64,000 bases of DNA from CAYFPS01 sp964345075 (GTDB lineage Bacteria; CAIWAD01), in the NCBI GenBank assembly GCA_964345075.1, contig CAYFPS010000007.1, forward strand, positions 62,001 through 126,000, given 5' to 3'. This document shows positions 51,591 through 61,326 of the stretch, one piece after another (position 1 is the stretch's first letter; every line of letters starts with the position of its first letter). The position numbers were made by a program, and so were the translations under genes. The notes beneath the pieces are model-generated. The model was not told where the DNA came from. It was given only the letters and a program-made list of their open reading frames with translations, and searched no databases.

Positions 51591-52732
51591 TAGCGAAGAT
51601 GCAAGGCGGCAACAACCAGTGTCTTGTTGAGGACTTCAATGCACAGGCGGCCGGCGGACGCAATTTCACCCAGAGTCAGAACGCCAAGCGAGACACCCGC
51701 CGGGTCAAGTTTGCTGACTTCCGCCTGTATGCCTTCCAGCTCCCGCGTGTAGTCGTCCTTGAGGTAAAGGATGCGTGATACACAGTCAAAGATCAGCCAG
51801 CCGGCCGCCGGCTTCTCAAGCGGGCTCAGATCGCGCACGACCTCAATTCCCGCCTCGATCAGACTGTCGGGACTGCCGCACAGGATTTGCAGGACCGAGT
51901 TTTCCGGCACATCCCCCACACAAACCAGGCTGCCGTCTTCCAGCAGGGTCAGGGGATCACGCACAATGTCTTCACGACCTGTACGACCCATGCCAAAGGG
52001 GAAACCCTGAGCGTCCTCAAAGAAGTGTGTGGTCCGCACGGTGTAACTGGTTTGCTGGCGAATGCTCTCGCGATAGACCTCAAAGGCGGGCTGCCAGTTC
52101 AGTTCGTGAAGGACATTAGCGGAGGTTCGTGTTGCAATGAAGGGTCCATCCAGTGGTTGCCAGCCGTGTCTCACACTGTAACTGGAATCCAGTGGCAGAA
52201 AAACCAGCAGGGCTGAATCCTGCGAACATTCTGCGCCCACAAAAAGACAGGACTTCTGCTGCAGGGTCAGGCTGCCCGCACCGCCACCCAGAAAGCTGCA
52301 GTGATCGCCCAGCTCCTGATGCAGGTCCCAAAGCAGGTTGGAAATGCCAGCACTGAGGCCATCCAGAAAGACCATGCAGGTGGGAAAGGCCGTCGGCTCT
52401 TCCAGCTCTGTCAAAAGCTGATTGCGAATGTCGGGTTTCAGGTGAATGTCTCGCAGATGGACCACGCGAGCACCGGCAGGCATGCGGCGAATCTGCACGC
52501 CTCGTGATACATGGCTGGCGCCATGAATCAAGCCCGGGAAAAGGGCTCCAATGGCCGGGATACCTGCTTCGTCCAGGGCCCGGGCCAGTTCGCCCATGTC
52601 AATGCCGCTGTCCTCGGCAATGCAGACAGCCAACATCTGGCCATCCGGCCGATCAATCGTACTTGCGGCGGAAACAACATCCGCAATCCCGCAATCTTCC
52701 ATCAGGACGTGAGTCTTCGCTTCTGAATTCAT
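51590..52732 (-). CDS. FIST N/C domain sensory protein
   Basis: Putative small-ligand sensor of 380 residues. FIST_N covers about 35-225 (ALFPGLIHGASHVSRGV, VFLDGLSAGISNLLWDL, FLGGGAGSLTLQQKSCLF) and FIST_C about 225-365 (RTTHFFEDAQGFPFGMGRT, AAGWLIFDCVSRILYL). FIST proteins often work with histidine kinases or GGDEF proteins; here a kinase overlaps it. AGGA stands seven bases before the ATG. Two octamers (51775, 52504). Confidence 0.9.
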   Translation of the reverse strand: MNSEAKTHVLMEDCGIADVVSAASTIDRPDGQMLAVCIAEDSGIDMGELARALDEAGIPAIGALFPGLIHGASHVSRGVQIRRMPAGARVVHLRDIHLKPDIRNQLLTELEEPTAFPTCMVFLDGLSAGISNLLWDLHQELGDHCSFLGGGAGSLTLQQKSCLFVGAECSQDSALLVFLPLDSSYSVRHGWQPLDGPFIATRTSANVLHELNWQPAFEVYRESIRQQTSYTVRTTHFFEDAQGFPFGMGRTGREDIVRDPLTLLEDGSLVCVGDVPENSVLQILCGSPDSLIEAGIEVVRDLSPLEKPAAGWLIFDCVSRILYLKDDYTRELEGIQAEVSKLDPAGVSLGVLTLGEIASAGRLCIEVLNKTLVVAALHLR

Positions 52733-52773
52733 GGCAATTCCTGAAAAATCCGGCTAAGGGGGGATGGTTTGCT

Positions 52774-53568
52774 TCAGATCATGATCAGGGCAAGATACCA
52801 GTCGATGAGCTTCCATCCGAATAAAAAACAAAGCCAGCCAGAAATGGCAAGCCAGGGGCCAAAGGGAAACTCGACACCACGCTTCTGCCCGGCAAGCGCC
52901 ATGTAGAGCGTAGCCAGAACGGCGGCCATGACAATGTCCAGGAGAATCAACTCCCAGCCGAGCATAAGCCCCAGCGCGCCCATCAGCTTGATGTCACCCA
53001 TGCCCATGGCGTCGCGCTTCAGCCAAAGCTTGCCCAGAAGTGCAAAGGCGCCCAGCGTGCCAGCGCCAACGACAGCACCCTGGAGCGCCCCGGAAAGCGT
53101 GGGCAGTCCGGCAAGGGGAAATCCAGCCAGTCCCGGAAGCTGGGCCAGCAGGCCGACAATCGCCAGTGAAAGCACCAGCGGGTTGGGCAGGCGCATGCAG
53201 TCCAGATCAATCAGGGAAAGCGCAACCAGCAGGCAGGCCGCCAGCAGCCAGGGAATCCAGCCCCAGTCCAGTGGAAGCTTCCAGGCAAGGCTGATGGCCA
53301 GCAGGCCCGTGATCAGTTCTACAAGCGGATAGCGAAAAGGAATGCGTGTATCACAGGCGCTACAACGCGCCTTAAGCAAAAGCCAGCTAAGCAGCGGAAT
53401 GTTCTCAAGCGGGCGAATCCGGTGCCCACATCCCGGACAGCTGGATGGCGGGCTTGTCAGACTCAGGCCCCGCGGTACCCGGTAGATGAGCACATTGGCA
53501 AAACTCCCCAGCGCCAGACCGGTTACAAGAGCAAGCAGATAGGGGAAGATGAGCCAGTAGGAGGACAT
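52774..53568 (-). CDS. pilD: Prepilin leader peptidase / N-methyltransferase
   Basis: Inner-membrane aspartic protease that cuts and methylates type IV prepilins; 264 residues, about eight helices. The N-terminal methylase part has GSFANVLIYRVPRG and two CxxC pairs (CPGCG and CSACD). The catalytic aspartates are in SLIDLDCMRLPN and GMGDIKLMG. No Shine-Dalgarno sequence is visible before the ATG. It is separated from pilC by the heptamer-repeat spacer and heads the FIST/kinase/receiver run. The octamer at 53347 spans the second CxxC region. Confidence 0.94.
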   Translation of the reverse strand: MSSYWLIFPYLLALVTGLALGSFANVLIYRVPRGLSLTSPPSSCPGCGHRIRPLENIPLLSWLLLKARCSACDTRIPFRYPLVELITGLLAISLAWKLPLDWGWIPWLLAACLLVALSLIDLDCMRLPNPLVLSLAIVGLLAQLPGLAGFPLAGLPTLSGALQGAVVGAGTLGAFALLGKLWLKRDAMGMGDIKLMGALGLMLGWELILLDIVMAAVLATLYMALAGQKRGVEFPFGPWLAISGWLCFLFGWKLIDWYLALIMI

Positions 53569-53696
53569 AAGAAATGAAGAATTACGAATGACGAATGAAG
53601 AGGTAAGACTGCAAGCGCATACTGCATTTGCGGATGAGGGAGAGTGAAAAGAAATGATGGATTTGTTGCTGGATCATTAGTCGTTAGGCGTTATAT

Positions 53697-53745
53697 GTCA
53701 TTCGTCATTCGTCATTCGTCATTCGTCATTCGTCATTCGTCATTC
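53697..53745. repeat. Seven tandem copies of GTCATTC
   Basis: Perfect heptamer array of 49 bases between pilC and pilD. A shorter inverted version (ATTACGAATGACGAATG) stands at 53581-53597, so the two can pair. The spacer is clearly less GC-rich than its surroundings, suggesting an inserted or slippage-prone element of the STRR type. Confidence 0.95.
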
Positions 53746-53754
53746 GCCCTTCGC

Positions 53755-53806
53755 AAAAAAAGGGAGGAAGGATACAAGAGGTTTCCCCCCTTGCGCCCTT
53801 CCTCCC
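53755..53806 (-). terminator. Terminator after pilC
   Basis: Minus strand: GGGAGGAAGG pairs perfectly with CCTTCCTCCC across a 25-base internal loop, followed by seven T (53761-53755). It begins nine bases after the pilC stop. Confidence 0.85.
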
Positions 53807-53814
53807 TGACTGTT

Positions 53815-55062
53815 CTAGTAGCCGAGCTGCTGGACGGCCTGACCGAACTGGAAGACCGGCAGATAGATCACGACCACGATGGTGGCAATCACCACACCGA
53901 TGGCAATAATCATCAGCGGCTCAATCAGACTGGTCAGACGCGTGATCACGCTGTCAACCTGCTTCTGATAGAAATCGGCAGCCTTCTTCAGCAGAATGTC
54001 CAGTTCACCGGTTTCCTCACCGGTCTGGGTCAGCTGAATCAGCGTGGGCGGGAAGACTTCCGTGCGAATCATCGCATTGGAAAGGCTGAAACCTTCTTTC
54101 AGCATTTCCTGCAGTTCGCCGACGGCGCTTCCGACCACGGCATTGCCCACAACTCCCTGCACCAGCTTGAGCGCTTCGGTCACGGTTACGCCGCTACCAA
54201 AGAGAATACCCAGAGTCTTGGCGTACTTGTTCATCACGCTGTCGTGAACCAGTCCACCAAAGACAGGCATTCTGAGCAGCATCTGGTCAAAGACCATTTC
54301 ACCTCGATCGGTCAGGGTCAGGACCCAGAACCAGAAGAAGACGAAAAAGATGATCAGAACACTGGTGAAGAAGTTCTGGCTGATCAACTCGGACAAGGTG
54401 ACCATGATCTGCGTCGGCACGGGCAGTGTGGCACCCAGCTGGGTGTAAATGTCCGTGAACTGGGGAATGATCTTCCACAGCAAAATGAACACGACCAAGA
54501 GCAGGAAGAAGACCATGAAAATCGGGTAGTACATGGCGCCCTTCACATTCTGGCGCGTGTCCTCCACCGATTCAAGATAGTCGGCCAGATCCTGCAGCAC
54601 GGTGTGCAGCGAACCGGAAACCTCACCGGCCTTGACCAGTGCCACAAAGAGATTGTTGAAGTGATAGGGATAATGCGCCATCGCGTCGGAGAGCTGCAGA
54701 CCCTTCTTGATCTCACTGTGGATGCCGTTAAGAGTGCGCTTGAACTTGCCATTGCGCTCTTCGCGGGCCAGGTTGCCAATCGCCTTCTCCAGCGTCAGTC
54801 CAGCCGAAAACATGGTGGAAAGCTGACGGGTAAAGAAGACCATCGTCTTCAGCGGGACATAATTCTTGACCCGCTCCAGCGCCAGATTGATCTTGTCCAG
54901 GACGGTGAGCTTCTTCACCTCGTCCGACTTCATTTCCTTCAATGAAATCAGCGTTCCCTGATTCTTGACCGCCTCCAGCGCGGCGTCATAGTTCGCGGCC
55001 TTGAGCTGGCTTTCCACCCGCTCTCCGGCTGCGTTGCGAATGACGTATGCAAAATTGGGCAT
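53815..55062 (-). CDS. pilC: Type IV pilus inner-membrane platform protein
   Basis: GspF/PilC family, 415 residues, three membrane helices (about 168-196, 215-240, 378-402) and two copies of the T2SSF domain (FFTRQLSTMFSAGLTLEKAI and YAKTLGILFGSGVTVTEAL). It couples the PilB motor to the growing pilus. pilB ends 21 bases upstream. Confidence 0.94.
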   Translation of the reverse strand: MPNFAYVIRNAAGERVESQLKAANYDAALEAVKNQGTLISLKEMKSDEVKKLTVLDKINLALERVKNYVPLKTMVFFTRQLSTMFSAGLTLEKAIGNLAREERNGKFKRTLNGIHSEIKKGLQLSDAMAHYPYHFNNLFVALVKAGEVSGSLHTVLQDLADYLESVEDTRQNVKGAMYYPIFMVFFLLLVVFILLWKIIPQFTDIYTQLGATLPVPTQIMVTLSELISQNFFTSVLIIFFVFFWFWVLTLTDRGEMVFDQMLLRMPVFGGLVHDSVMNKYAKTLGILFGSGVTVTEALKLVQGVVGNAVVGSAVGELQEMLKEGFSLSNAMIRTEVFPPTLIQLTQTGEETGELDILLKKAADFYQKQVDSVITRLTSLIEPLMIIAIGVVIATIVVVIYLPVFQFGQAVQQLGY

Positions 55063-55083
55063 TGCTTACCTCTTTGGTGCCGC

Positions 55084-56781
55084 CTAGAAGTCTTCCACGG
55101 TGGCACGCTTCACTTCGGCCAGCGTCGTGAAACCTTCGGTGACTTTGCGAATGCCGGCATCACGCAGGGAAATCATGCCCTGCTGTACGGCCAGCTCGCG
55201 AATCTGCTCCTGACTGGCGCCGTCATAGATCAGCTTGCGAATGTTCTGACGCACTTCAAGGATCTCGAAAATACCCGTACGACCCTTGTAACCTGAGTTA
55301 CGGCAGTGTGGGCAGCCCTTGCCTTCGTAGATCATCTTGCCCGAGTGGCGATCGGGATCCTCGTGAATGCTGATCCAGTCTTCCGGCGTGGCCACACGCT
55401 CTTCCTTGCAGTGCGTGCAGATGGTCCTGACCAGACGCTGGGCCATCACCAGGTTCAGGCAGCTGCCGACCAGGAAGGGCGGCACACCCAGATCGATGTA
55501 ACGGGTGATGGTTGAAGGCGCGTCGTTGGCGTGCAGGGTGGAAAAGACCAGGTGACCGGTAAGGGCGAACTTGATCGCGATGTCGGCCGTTTCCTGGTCA
55601 CGAATTTCACCGATCAGCAGCGTGTCCGGATCCTGACGCAGAATTGAGCGCAGGGCGGCGGCAAAAGTCAGACCGATCTTTTCACGCACCTGCACCTGAT
55701 TGATGCCGGGCACCTGATACTCAACCGGGTCTTCCACCGTGGTGATGTTGTCGGTGATACTCTTGATTTCCGTCAGCGAGGCATAAAGCGTCGTCGACTT
55801 TCCGCTACCGGTCGGACCGGAAATGATCACCATGCCGTAGGGCTGCGTGATCCAGTGGCTGAACTTGCCGTGGTCGTCGTCATTGAAGCCCAGGTTGCGC
55901 AGGTCGAACATGAAGCCCGACTTGTCCAGCAGTCGCATCACGACCTTTTCACCAAAGACCGTGGGCAGGATGCTGACACGAACGTCCACCAGACGATCGG
56001 CGGTCTTGATGGAAAGACGACCGTCCTGGGTCAGACGACGCTCGGCAATGTTGAGCTTGGAGATAATCTTGATACGGCTGACGATACCCGCATGGCTGGC
56101 CATGGGCATGCTCATCGCTTCCATCAGGATACCGTCCACGCGGTAGCGGATGCGGAGGGTGCCCTCACCCGGCTCAACGTGGATATCCGTGGCGCGCTCC
56201 TGAATGGCCTGACTGAGCATCTGGTTGACCAGACGCACGATCGGGCTGTCAGCAACTTCCTTTTCGACCTCAAGACCCGTGTCCTTTTCATCCGCATCGG
56301 GATCGGCCACGAACTCCATCTTCGAAATGGTATCAGTGATTTCCGTTGAACGGCGGATCTTTGTGTAAAGACGCTCGACAGCCTCGGAGATGGTGCGCTC
56401 GCCACCCAGACGGGCGACAACCGGCATATCCACAGACTTGCGCACACCGTCCAGCACGGCCAGGTTGTCCGTGTCCACCATGGCGACCACAAGCTGGCCG
56501 TCGTCGATGGTAATGGGAATCACCAGATTGGCGCGGGCAAAATCCTCACCCAGCTTGGCCAGTGCCTCATCATCCGCCAGCAGAATGCGGTCGGAAGGGA
56601 AGAACTCGACGTCAAGCTGCTCGGCAAGGCCTTCGACAAGCTGATCTTCGGTGATCAGGTTCATGTCCAGCAGAACCTGACCAAACTTCTTGCCTGTAAA
56701 ATTCTGGCTCAAGGCCTGACGTACCTGCTCCTCGGTCAGAATGTTCTTCCGGACCAGGATCTCGCCTATCTTCTCGAACAT
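55084..56781 (-). CDS. pilB: Type IV pilus assembly ATPase
   Basis: Extension motor, 565 residues. N-terminal MshEN/GspE_N domain (LGQVLLDMNLITEDQL-like; here FGQVLLDMNLITEDQLVEGL), Walker A GPTGSGKST, Asp and His boxes (TVEDPVEYQVPGI, STLHANDAPSTI), Walker B DPDTLLIGEIRD and the four-cysteine zinc element CTHC ... CPHC. A terminator stands directly upstream, so pilBC is either read through or has its own unseen promoter. No retraction ATPase (pilT) is in the window. Confidence 0.95.
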   Translation of the reverse strand: MFEKIGEILVRKNILTEEQVRQALSQNFTGKKFGQVLLDMNLITEDQLVEGLAEQLDVEFFPSDRILLADDEALAKLGEDFARANLVIPITIDDGQLVVAMVDTDNLAVLDGVRKSVDMPVVARLGGERTISEAVERLYTKIRRSTEITDTISKMEFVADPDADEKDTGLEVEKEVADSPIVRLVNQMLSQAIQERATDIHVEPGEGTLRIRYRVDGILMEAMSMPMASHAGIVSRIKIISKLNIAERRLTQDGRLSIKTADRLVDVRVSILPTVFGEKVVMRLLDKSGFMFDLRNLGFNDDDHGKFSHWITQPYGMVIISGPTGSGKSTTLYASLTEIKSITDNITTVEDPVEYQVPGINQVQVREKIGLTFAAALRSILRQDPDTLLIGEIRDQETADIAIKFALTGHLVFSTLHANDAPSTITRYIDLGVPPFLVGSCLNLVMAQRLVRTICTHCKEERVATPEDWISIHEDPDRHSGKMIYEGKGCPHCRNSGYKGRTGIFEILEVRQNIRKLIYDGASQEQIRELAVQQGMISLRDAGIRKVTEGFTTLAEVKRATVEDF

Positions 56782-56810
56782 GGGCTGTCTTGTTTCCTTG
56801 GGTACTTGTG

Positions 56811-56844
56811 AAAAAAGCCCGCTTCGACCGAAGCCGAAGCGGGC
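56811..56844 (-). terminator. Terminator between the Ig-like lipoprotein gene and pilB
   Basis: Minus strand: GCCCGCTTCG pairs with CGAAGCGGGC around an eight-base loop, followed by TTTTTT (56816-56811). Confidence 0.9.
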
Positions 56845-56853
56845 GATAGGTGA

Positions 56854-59838
56854 CTAGGGAAGCTGACACTCACGCGTCAACTGCACACTCAGCTGGTTGG
56901 AGGCCGGCCAGCCACCGGGCTGCCTGCCGGCACCGTAGTTCACGATCTGGGGCGTGTAGCTGTAGCAGCCGTCACCCAGCTCTTCCGGACAGGGCGCGGC
57001 GATACCCATGTTGCTGCTGTCCACCAGAAGCAGAGCGTTGATCACACCCTGATCGTTGGTCGTCCAGCAGAAGGGCTGCTCGGGATCGACCCATTCCTGG
57101 GCTTCTTCGTCGAAGAAGAGCCAGGGGAAGTTGAAGTCAGCCTGGAAGCAGACCACCTGGTTCTTGACCTGGCAGCCATAACCGTCGATCAGACGGGCCT
57201 GCACGGGCACCACATCAGCCTGAATCTCGTCACACTCTTCCATCGGGAAGTTGATCTGAGTCACGTTGCTGGAAATGGTCAGGTTGTCATCGCGATCACC
57301 GGCCTGGAAAGGAATCTGGAAGAAGCTTCCGGGGGCCACATAGTCGATCTCGAATTCGCCCGAAACCCAGGTTGTATCACCAAAGGGTCCAATCTCCGGA
57401 ACCACACCCTGCGCGGTGGCAATGATGTGCAGGAGGGTGTCACCAATGGTTGAACAGTGGTACTGCATCCAGTTACCGGCGATGCCCGGGAAACCTTCTT
57501 CGCCATCGGCGCTGACACCGGTCAGACCGAAACCTTCAAAGGAGCAGACATTTTCCGGAGCCAGGTGGAACCAGACAGCCGTGGAGTCTTCCACGTCGTT
57601 GGAATACTGGTCCCACAGGTGGACGGACCATTCCACACGCCAGATACCGGCACCGGCATCCATGTTGCCAACACCGTCATAGTCGATGCTGCCGTAGGCG
57701 GGCGGACCGGCCAGAATCGTAACCAGCGCGCCGTTGGAATAGACATTGTAGCCTTCGCCTGCCACGAAGCAGCCAATCTGAACCGGACCCGGACGACGAC
57801 CGGCGTTCAGAGTCATCGAAGCGATGCCGTTCTGGCTGGTGGTGGTCAGCGTGTCGCCCTGGAAGTACTGGGTGGACTGACCGGGAATGCTCAGGAAGAC
57901 TTCCTCCGGACCATTCTCGATGGTGAAGCGAACGGGCGTGTTGTAGGTAACGGTTGCGCCCTGGGCATCAACCACGCGGGCACGGATCTGGGCGGCCGAC
58001 TGGCTGCCGTAGCCCAGAATCTGGATACGCGGAGTGGTGGTGGAGAGCGTCACGTTGGAGGGTAGTCCGCTGTTCACGGTGATCGTGGCGGGCTGGGCAC
58101 TCCACAGCGTCTCGGCCGGGGTGGTGTTAGGACGGGCATAATAAGCCAGAATCTGGCTGATACCCGTCGAGTTGTTCATGGCGAAGGTGGCGGTGGCCAC
58201 ACCCTGCTCATTGGTGAAACCGGCGGCCGTAACCGTACCGACACCATTGGTCCGGAAACCCACGGCAAGGCCGGCACCCAGACGCTGGTTCTGGGCATTG
58301 AAGACCGTAGCGGTCACGGTGCTTTCCAGATCACCCGAATCGGGATCGGGCAGAATCGGGTTGGCCACATTGACGGTAATGCTGTTGGGCACGCCCAGCG
58401 GCAGGGTCATGTCGTACTGGATGTTGTCCAGAAGGACAGCCACACCCGTGCTGTTGTAGAAGGCGGCCGTGACATCCAGCTCGCTGCCGGAATCGGTCTC
58501 GTCACAGTCGTGCCACATCACTTCGGCGATACCATTGGCATTGGTGGCGGCGCTGGAGCCGATCTCGCCCAGATTGGCCGAGAAGCTGACCGTACGACCC
58601 ACGATCGGGTTGTTGTTGTCGGCATAGCGCAGACGGGCGCGGATCGGGACCTGATTGTCCTCGATGCACTCGCTGTCCACTTCCAGCTCGCTACCGGCAG
58701 CCGGGCTGATAATGGTCAGCTCGACCGGACGGGCATCGGCCACGGGATAGGTGTAGTAGTAGGTGCGACCGGCCACATTCTCGATGGAAAGGGTCAGGTT
58801 GCCGCCCACGGCTTCGCAGGAGCGCCAGGCGAAGCGGATCAGGCCGCCTTCGTCGGAGACCAGCGTGTACTGCGTGTCGTCCAGCAGGTTACCCATGCTG
58901 GGCAGCACATTGAAGCGGGCACCAGCGACAGGATTCGAGTAACGATCCTTGAACTGGAACACGAAGGCCGTGCTGTCAACGCAAAGAACGCTGCTGCGCA
59001 GGTTGACGGTCTGGGGCAGGATCTGCACCAGCTGCTGGCCGAAGTGGTTGACGAAGTCCACATGGCTCGTTGCTACTGTGGCACTGCCGGCAATCGCGGC
59101 CGTGAAGGTGATGTCCGTGGTATCAGCAGGCTGCACGGAGCTGTTGGCGTAGAAGACATTCTGGGTCACGCCGTCGCTGCCGGTGGTACCGGAAACGGTG
59201 ATCGTGCCGGGCAGGCCCTGGCCAAGCGCGCTGACGCTGAAGTTGACCTGAACGCCCGAGACACCCACACGCTGGGTGGTCTCGCCATTGTCCACATCGC
59301 GATAGGCGTAGACCTGCACGGGCATGGTCTCTGCCGGATCGGCCATGCGGTAAAGGACCGAACCGTCAGCCGGGCTCAGGAACTGCAACTGAATGTCGCT
59401 CTGCTCCATCAGGGTAAGAGCGGAAGTACCGGTCTTGTTGCCGGCCGTGGCACGGAAGGTCACGGTCTGCTCACCGGTAAAGGGATCGTCACTGGGCAGA
59501 ACGCGGAAGACATAGCGGGCAACGCCAGTGTCGTCGGTCTTGCGGGCGGTCAGGGGCTCAAGGCCACCACCGAACGAGGACTGAACTTCGCAGGCGACGT
59601 CCACGCCGGACATGGCCGTGCGGTCTTCGTCCAGCACAAGGACGGAAATCGTATCCTTCACAGCCGTGCGTGAAGACTGGCTGTAATAGATGATGTTCTG
59701 ATCGGTGCTGACCTCGACGCTGGCCACGACGCCACCATCGCCACCGGTGGTGGACTGGGTCAGCGTGCGGCCGTCACAGGCCCACCAGAAAAGGAGGGCG
59801 ACCATGGTCAGCGGCAGCAGTTTGCGGAAGCCGTTCAT
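56854..59838 (-). CDS. Large Ig-like repeat surface lipoprotein in the pil cluster
   Basis: 994 residues with a lipoprotein signal (LLPLTMVALLFWWAC). The body is a series of bacterial Ig-like (Big_1/invasin-type) domains, recognisable by recurring phrases such as TDDTGVARYVF, TNEQGVATATF, TNANGIAEVMW, SQNGIASMTL and TNDQGVINALL, about 100 residues apart. The last third carries several Cys pairs. It starts 11 bases after pilQ and ends before a terminator, so it belongs to the pilMNOPQ transcript. A pilus-associated adhesin or secretin-linked surface protein is plausible. Only one octamer in 3 kb. Confidence 0.85.
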   Translation of the reverse strand: MNGFRKLLPLTMVALLFWWACDGRTLTQSTTGGDGGVVASVEVSTDQNIIYYSQSSRTAVKDTISVLVLDEDRTAMSGVDVACEVQSSFGGGLEPLTARKTDDTGVARYVFRVLPSDDPFTGEQTVTFRATAGNKTGTSALTLMEQSDIQLQFLSPADGSVLYRMADPAETMPVQVYAYRDVDNGETTQRVGVSGVQVNFSVSALGQGLPGTITVSGTTGSDGVTQNVFYANSSVQPADTTDITFTAAIAGSATVATSHVDFVNHFGQQLVQILPQTVNLRSSVLCVDSTAFVFQFKDRYSNPVAGARFNVLPSMGNLLDDTQYTLVSDEGGLIRFAWRSCEAVGGNLTLSIENVAGRTYYYTYPVADARPVELTIISPAAGSELEVDSECIEDNQVPIRARLRYADNNNPIVGRTVSFSANLGEIGSSAATNANGIAEVMWHDCDETDSGSELDVTAAFYNSTGVAVLLDNIQYDMTLPLGVPNSITVNVANPILPDPDSGDLESTVTATVFNAQNQRLGAGLAVGFRTNGVGTVTAAGFTNEQGVATATFAMNNSTGISQILAYYARPNTTPAETLWSAQPATITVNSGLPSNVTLSTTTPRIQILGYGSQSAAQIRARVVDAQGATVTYNTPVRFTIENGPEEVFLSIPGQSTQYFQGDTLTTTSQNGIASMTLNAGRRPGPVQIGCFVAGEGYNVYSNGALVTILAGPPAYGSIDYDGVGNMDAGAGIWRVEWSVHLWDQYSNDVEDSTAVWFHLAPENVCSFEGFGLTGVSADGEEGFPGIAGNWMQYHCSTIGDTLLHIIATAQGVVPEIGPFGDTTWVSGEFEIDYVAPGSFFQIPFQAGDRDDNLTISSNVTQINFPMEECDEIQADVVPVQARLIDGYGCQVKNQVVCFQADFNFPWLFFDEEAQEWVDPEQPFCWTTNDQGVINALLLVDSSNMGIAAPCPEELGDGCYSYTPQIVNYGAGRQPGGWPASNQLSVQLTRECQLP

Positions 59839-59849
59839 TCTTCAGCTCC

Positions 59850-61298
59850 TTACTTGTCGTTGTTCTGGATCAGGTCGTCCAGGCGCAGTTCGTCTTCGAT
59901 GTCACGAATGATCTGCGGCATGGGTTCGACGTACTCCTTGCCGTGGGGGGCAAGAATGTGCGGCGTGATCTGAATGACCAGGTCGGTCTTCGAGATACGC
60001 TCTTCGTTGGATCGGAAGAAACCACCGACAAAGGGCAGCCTGGAAAGGATGGGCACCCGGTTGACGACCTTGTTCTTCTGGGTTTCCAGCAGGCCGGCGA
60101 TGATGATGGACTCGCTGTCCTTCACGCGGACCGTGGTGGCGGCCGTGCGGCGCTTCACCTGCGGAATGTCACTGTTGGGGCCGATCCAGTCCACGATGGA
60201 ACTGACTTCCGGCGACACAGTGGTGGTAATCCAGCCTTCCGGATTGATGTGGGGCAGAATACCCAGCACGATGCCGACTTCCTGCTCCTTGACCGTGATC
60301 TGTTCGGTCTGGCCACCGGCGTTGAAGATGTAGCTGATCACATCCACCACGGAAATGTGGGCGGGACGATTGTTCAGCGTGGCCACCTTGGAAGCCGCCA
60401 GCACACTGGCCTTGTTGTTACGCAGCATGAAGTTCAACGTGATGTCGAAGGCGGTCATCTGACGGCTGAAGTGACCCATGTTCTCCAGATCCAGCGGCTG
60501 GAAAGGAGCGGTCTGGGGCTTGCCGCCAAGATCCGTCTCGATCTCGTTCATCCACAGCCAGGGGCCACCGGCGTTGTTCTTCCAACCCTGGTCGGAAGTC
60601 GGGGCACCCCAGTCCTGCGGGCTCATCCAGTCCTGACGGACATTGCCGTTCTCGGCCAGGATGTTGGTGATCTTGTTGAGGCGGCCCCAGTCGATGCCGA
60701 TCAGCTCCTGATCGTCAACCACAACCTCGACCAGCTTGGCTTCAAGCATGATCTGCGGAACGGGCACATCCACGCGCTCGACCACTTCCTTGACCTCTTC
60801 CAGCACCTTGGTGGAGGTGCGCAGAATGAGGGCGTTGCCGCTGGTGTCAACCTGGGCGTAGGTGGTCAGATCCTGAATCATGTCGCGAACTTCATTGGCG
60901 CTCGCGTACTTCAGGGGAATCACATAGCTGTTAAGGCCGACCTGCTGACCGATCTTCTTCTGATCGGCCACGAGGAAGCTGTTGCCAACCTTCTCGTAGG
61001 ACAGTCCAGCAGCACGAACCACCAGATCCAGCGCTTCCTGAATGGGCGTGTCCTTCAGGTGGAGGCTGATGCGATCGAAGTCGTTCTCTTCGTCAGAAGA
61101 AAGCTCGCTGCCGGTAACGATGTTGTATCCAGACTGCTCGGCAAGCACGGACAGGATGTCCGCCAGATTCGCGTCCTGCGCGTCGATGCTGACCTTGTTG
61201 GTGAGCGCCGGTTCGACGGCGATGGCGGTGGTTCCCAGTCCCAGCAGGGCCACAAAGAGCCCGCCGCGAATCGTGGAAACAAGAGATCGGAAAGTCAT
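59850..61298 (-). CDS. pilQ: Type IV pilus secretin
   Basis: Outer-membrane channel for the pilus, 482 residues from ATG 61298 with GGAG ten bases upstream; signal peptide ends AIAVE. One STN-like domain (NLADILSVLAEQSGYNIV), N1-type KH domain (VIPLKYASANEVRDMI) and the secretin core (TLNNRPAHISV, VPILSRLPFVGGFF, LVIQITPHIL). It is shorter than proteobacterial PilQ because the AMIN repeats are absent. Confidence 0.94.
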   Translation of the reverse strand: MTFRSLVSTIRGGLFVALLGLGTTAIAVEPALTNKVSIDAQDANLADILSVLAEQSGYNIVTGSELSSDEENDFDRISLHLKDTPIQEALDLVVRAAGLSYEKVGNSFLVADQKKIGQQVGLNSYVIPLKYASANEVRDMIQDLTTYAQVDTSGNALILRTSTKVLEEVKEVVERVDVPVPQIMLEAKLVEVVVDDQELIGIDWGRLNKITNILAENGNVRQDWMSPQDWGAPTSDQGWKNNAGGPWLWMNEIETDLGGKPQTAPFQPLDLENMGHFSRQMTAFDITLNFMLRNNKASVLAASKVATLNNRPAHISVVDVISYIFNAGGQTEQITVKEQEVGIVLGILPHINPEGWITTTVSPEVSSIVDWIGPNSDIPQVKRRTAATTVRVKDSESIIIAGLLETQKNKVVNRVPILSRLPFVGGFFRSNEERISKTDLVIQITPHILAPHGKEYVEPMPQIIRDIEDELRLDDLIQNNDK

Positions 61299-61326
61299 CG
61301 GCTGATATCTCCGTTTACGGTTTTCA

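Noticed and set aside
53697..53745. Heptamer array as a CRISPR
   Set aside because: The units are seven bases, directly adjacent, with no spacers and no cas genes nearby.
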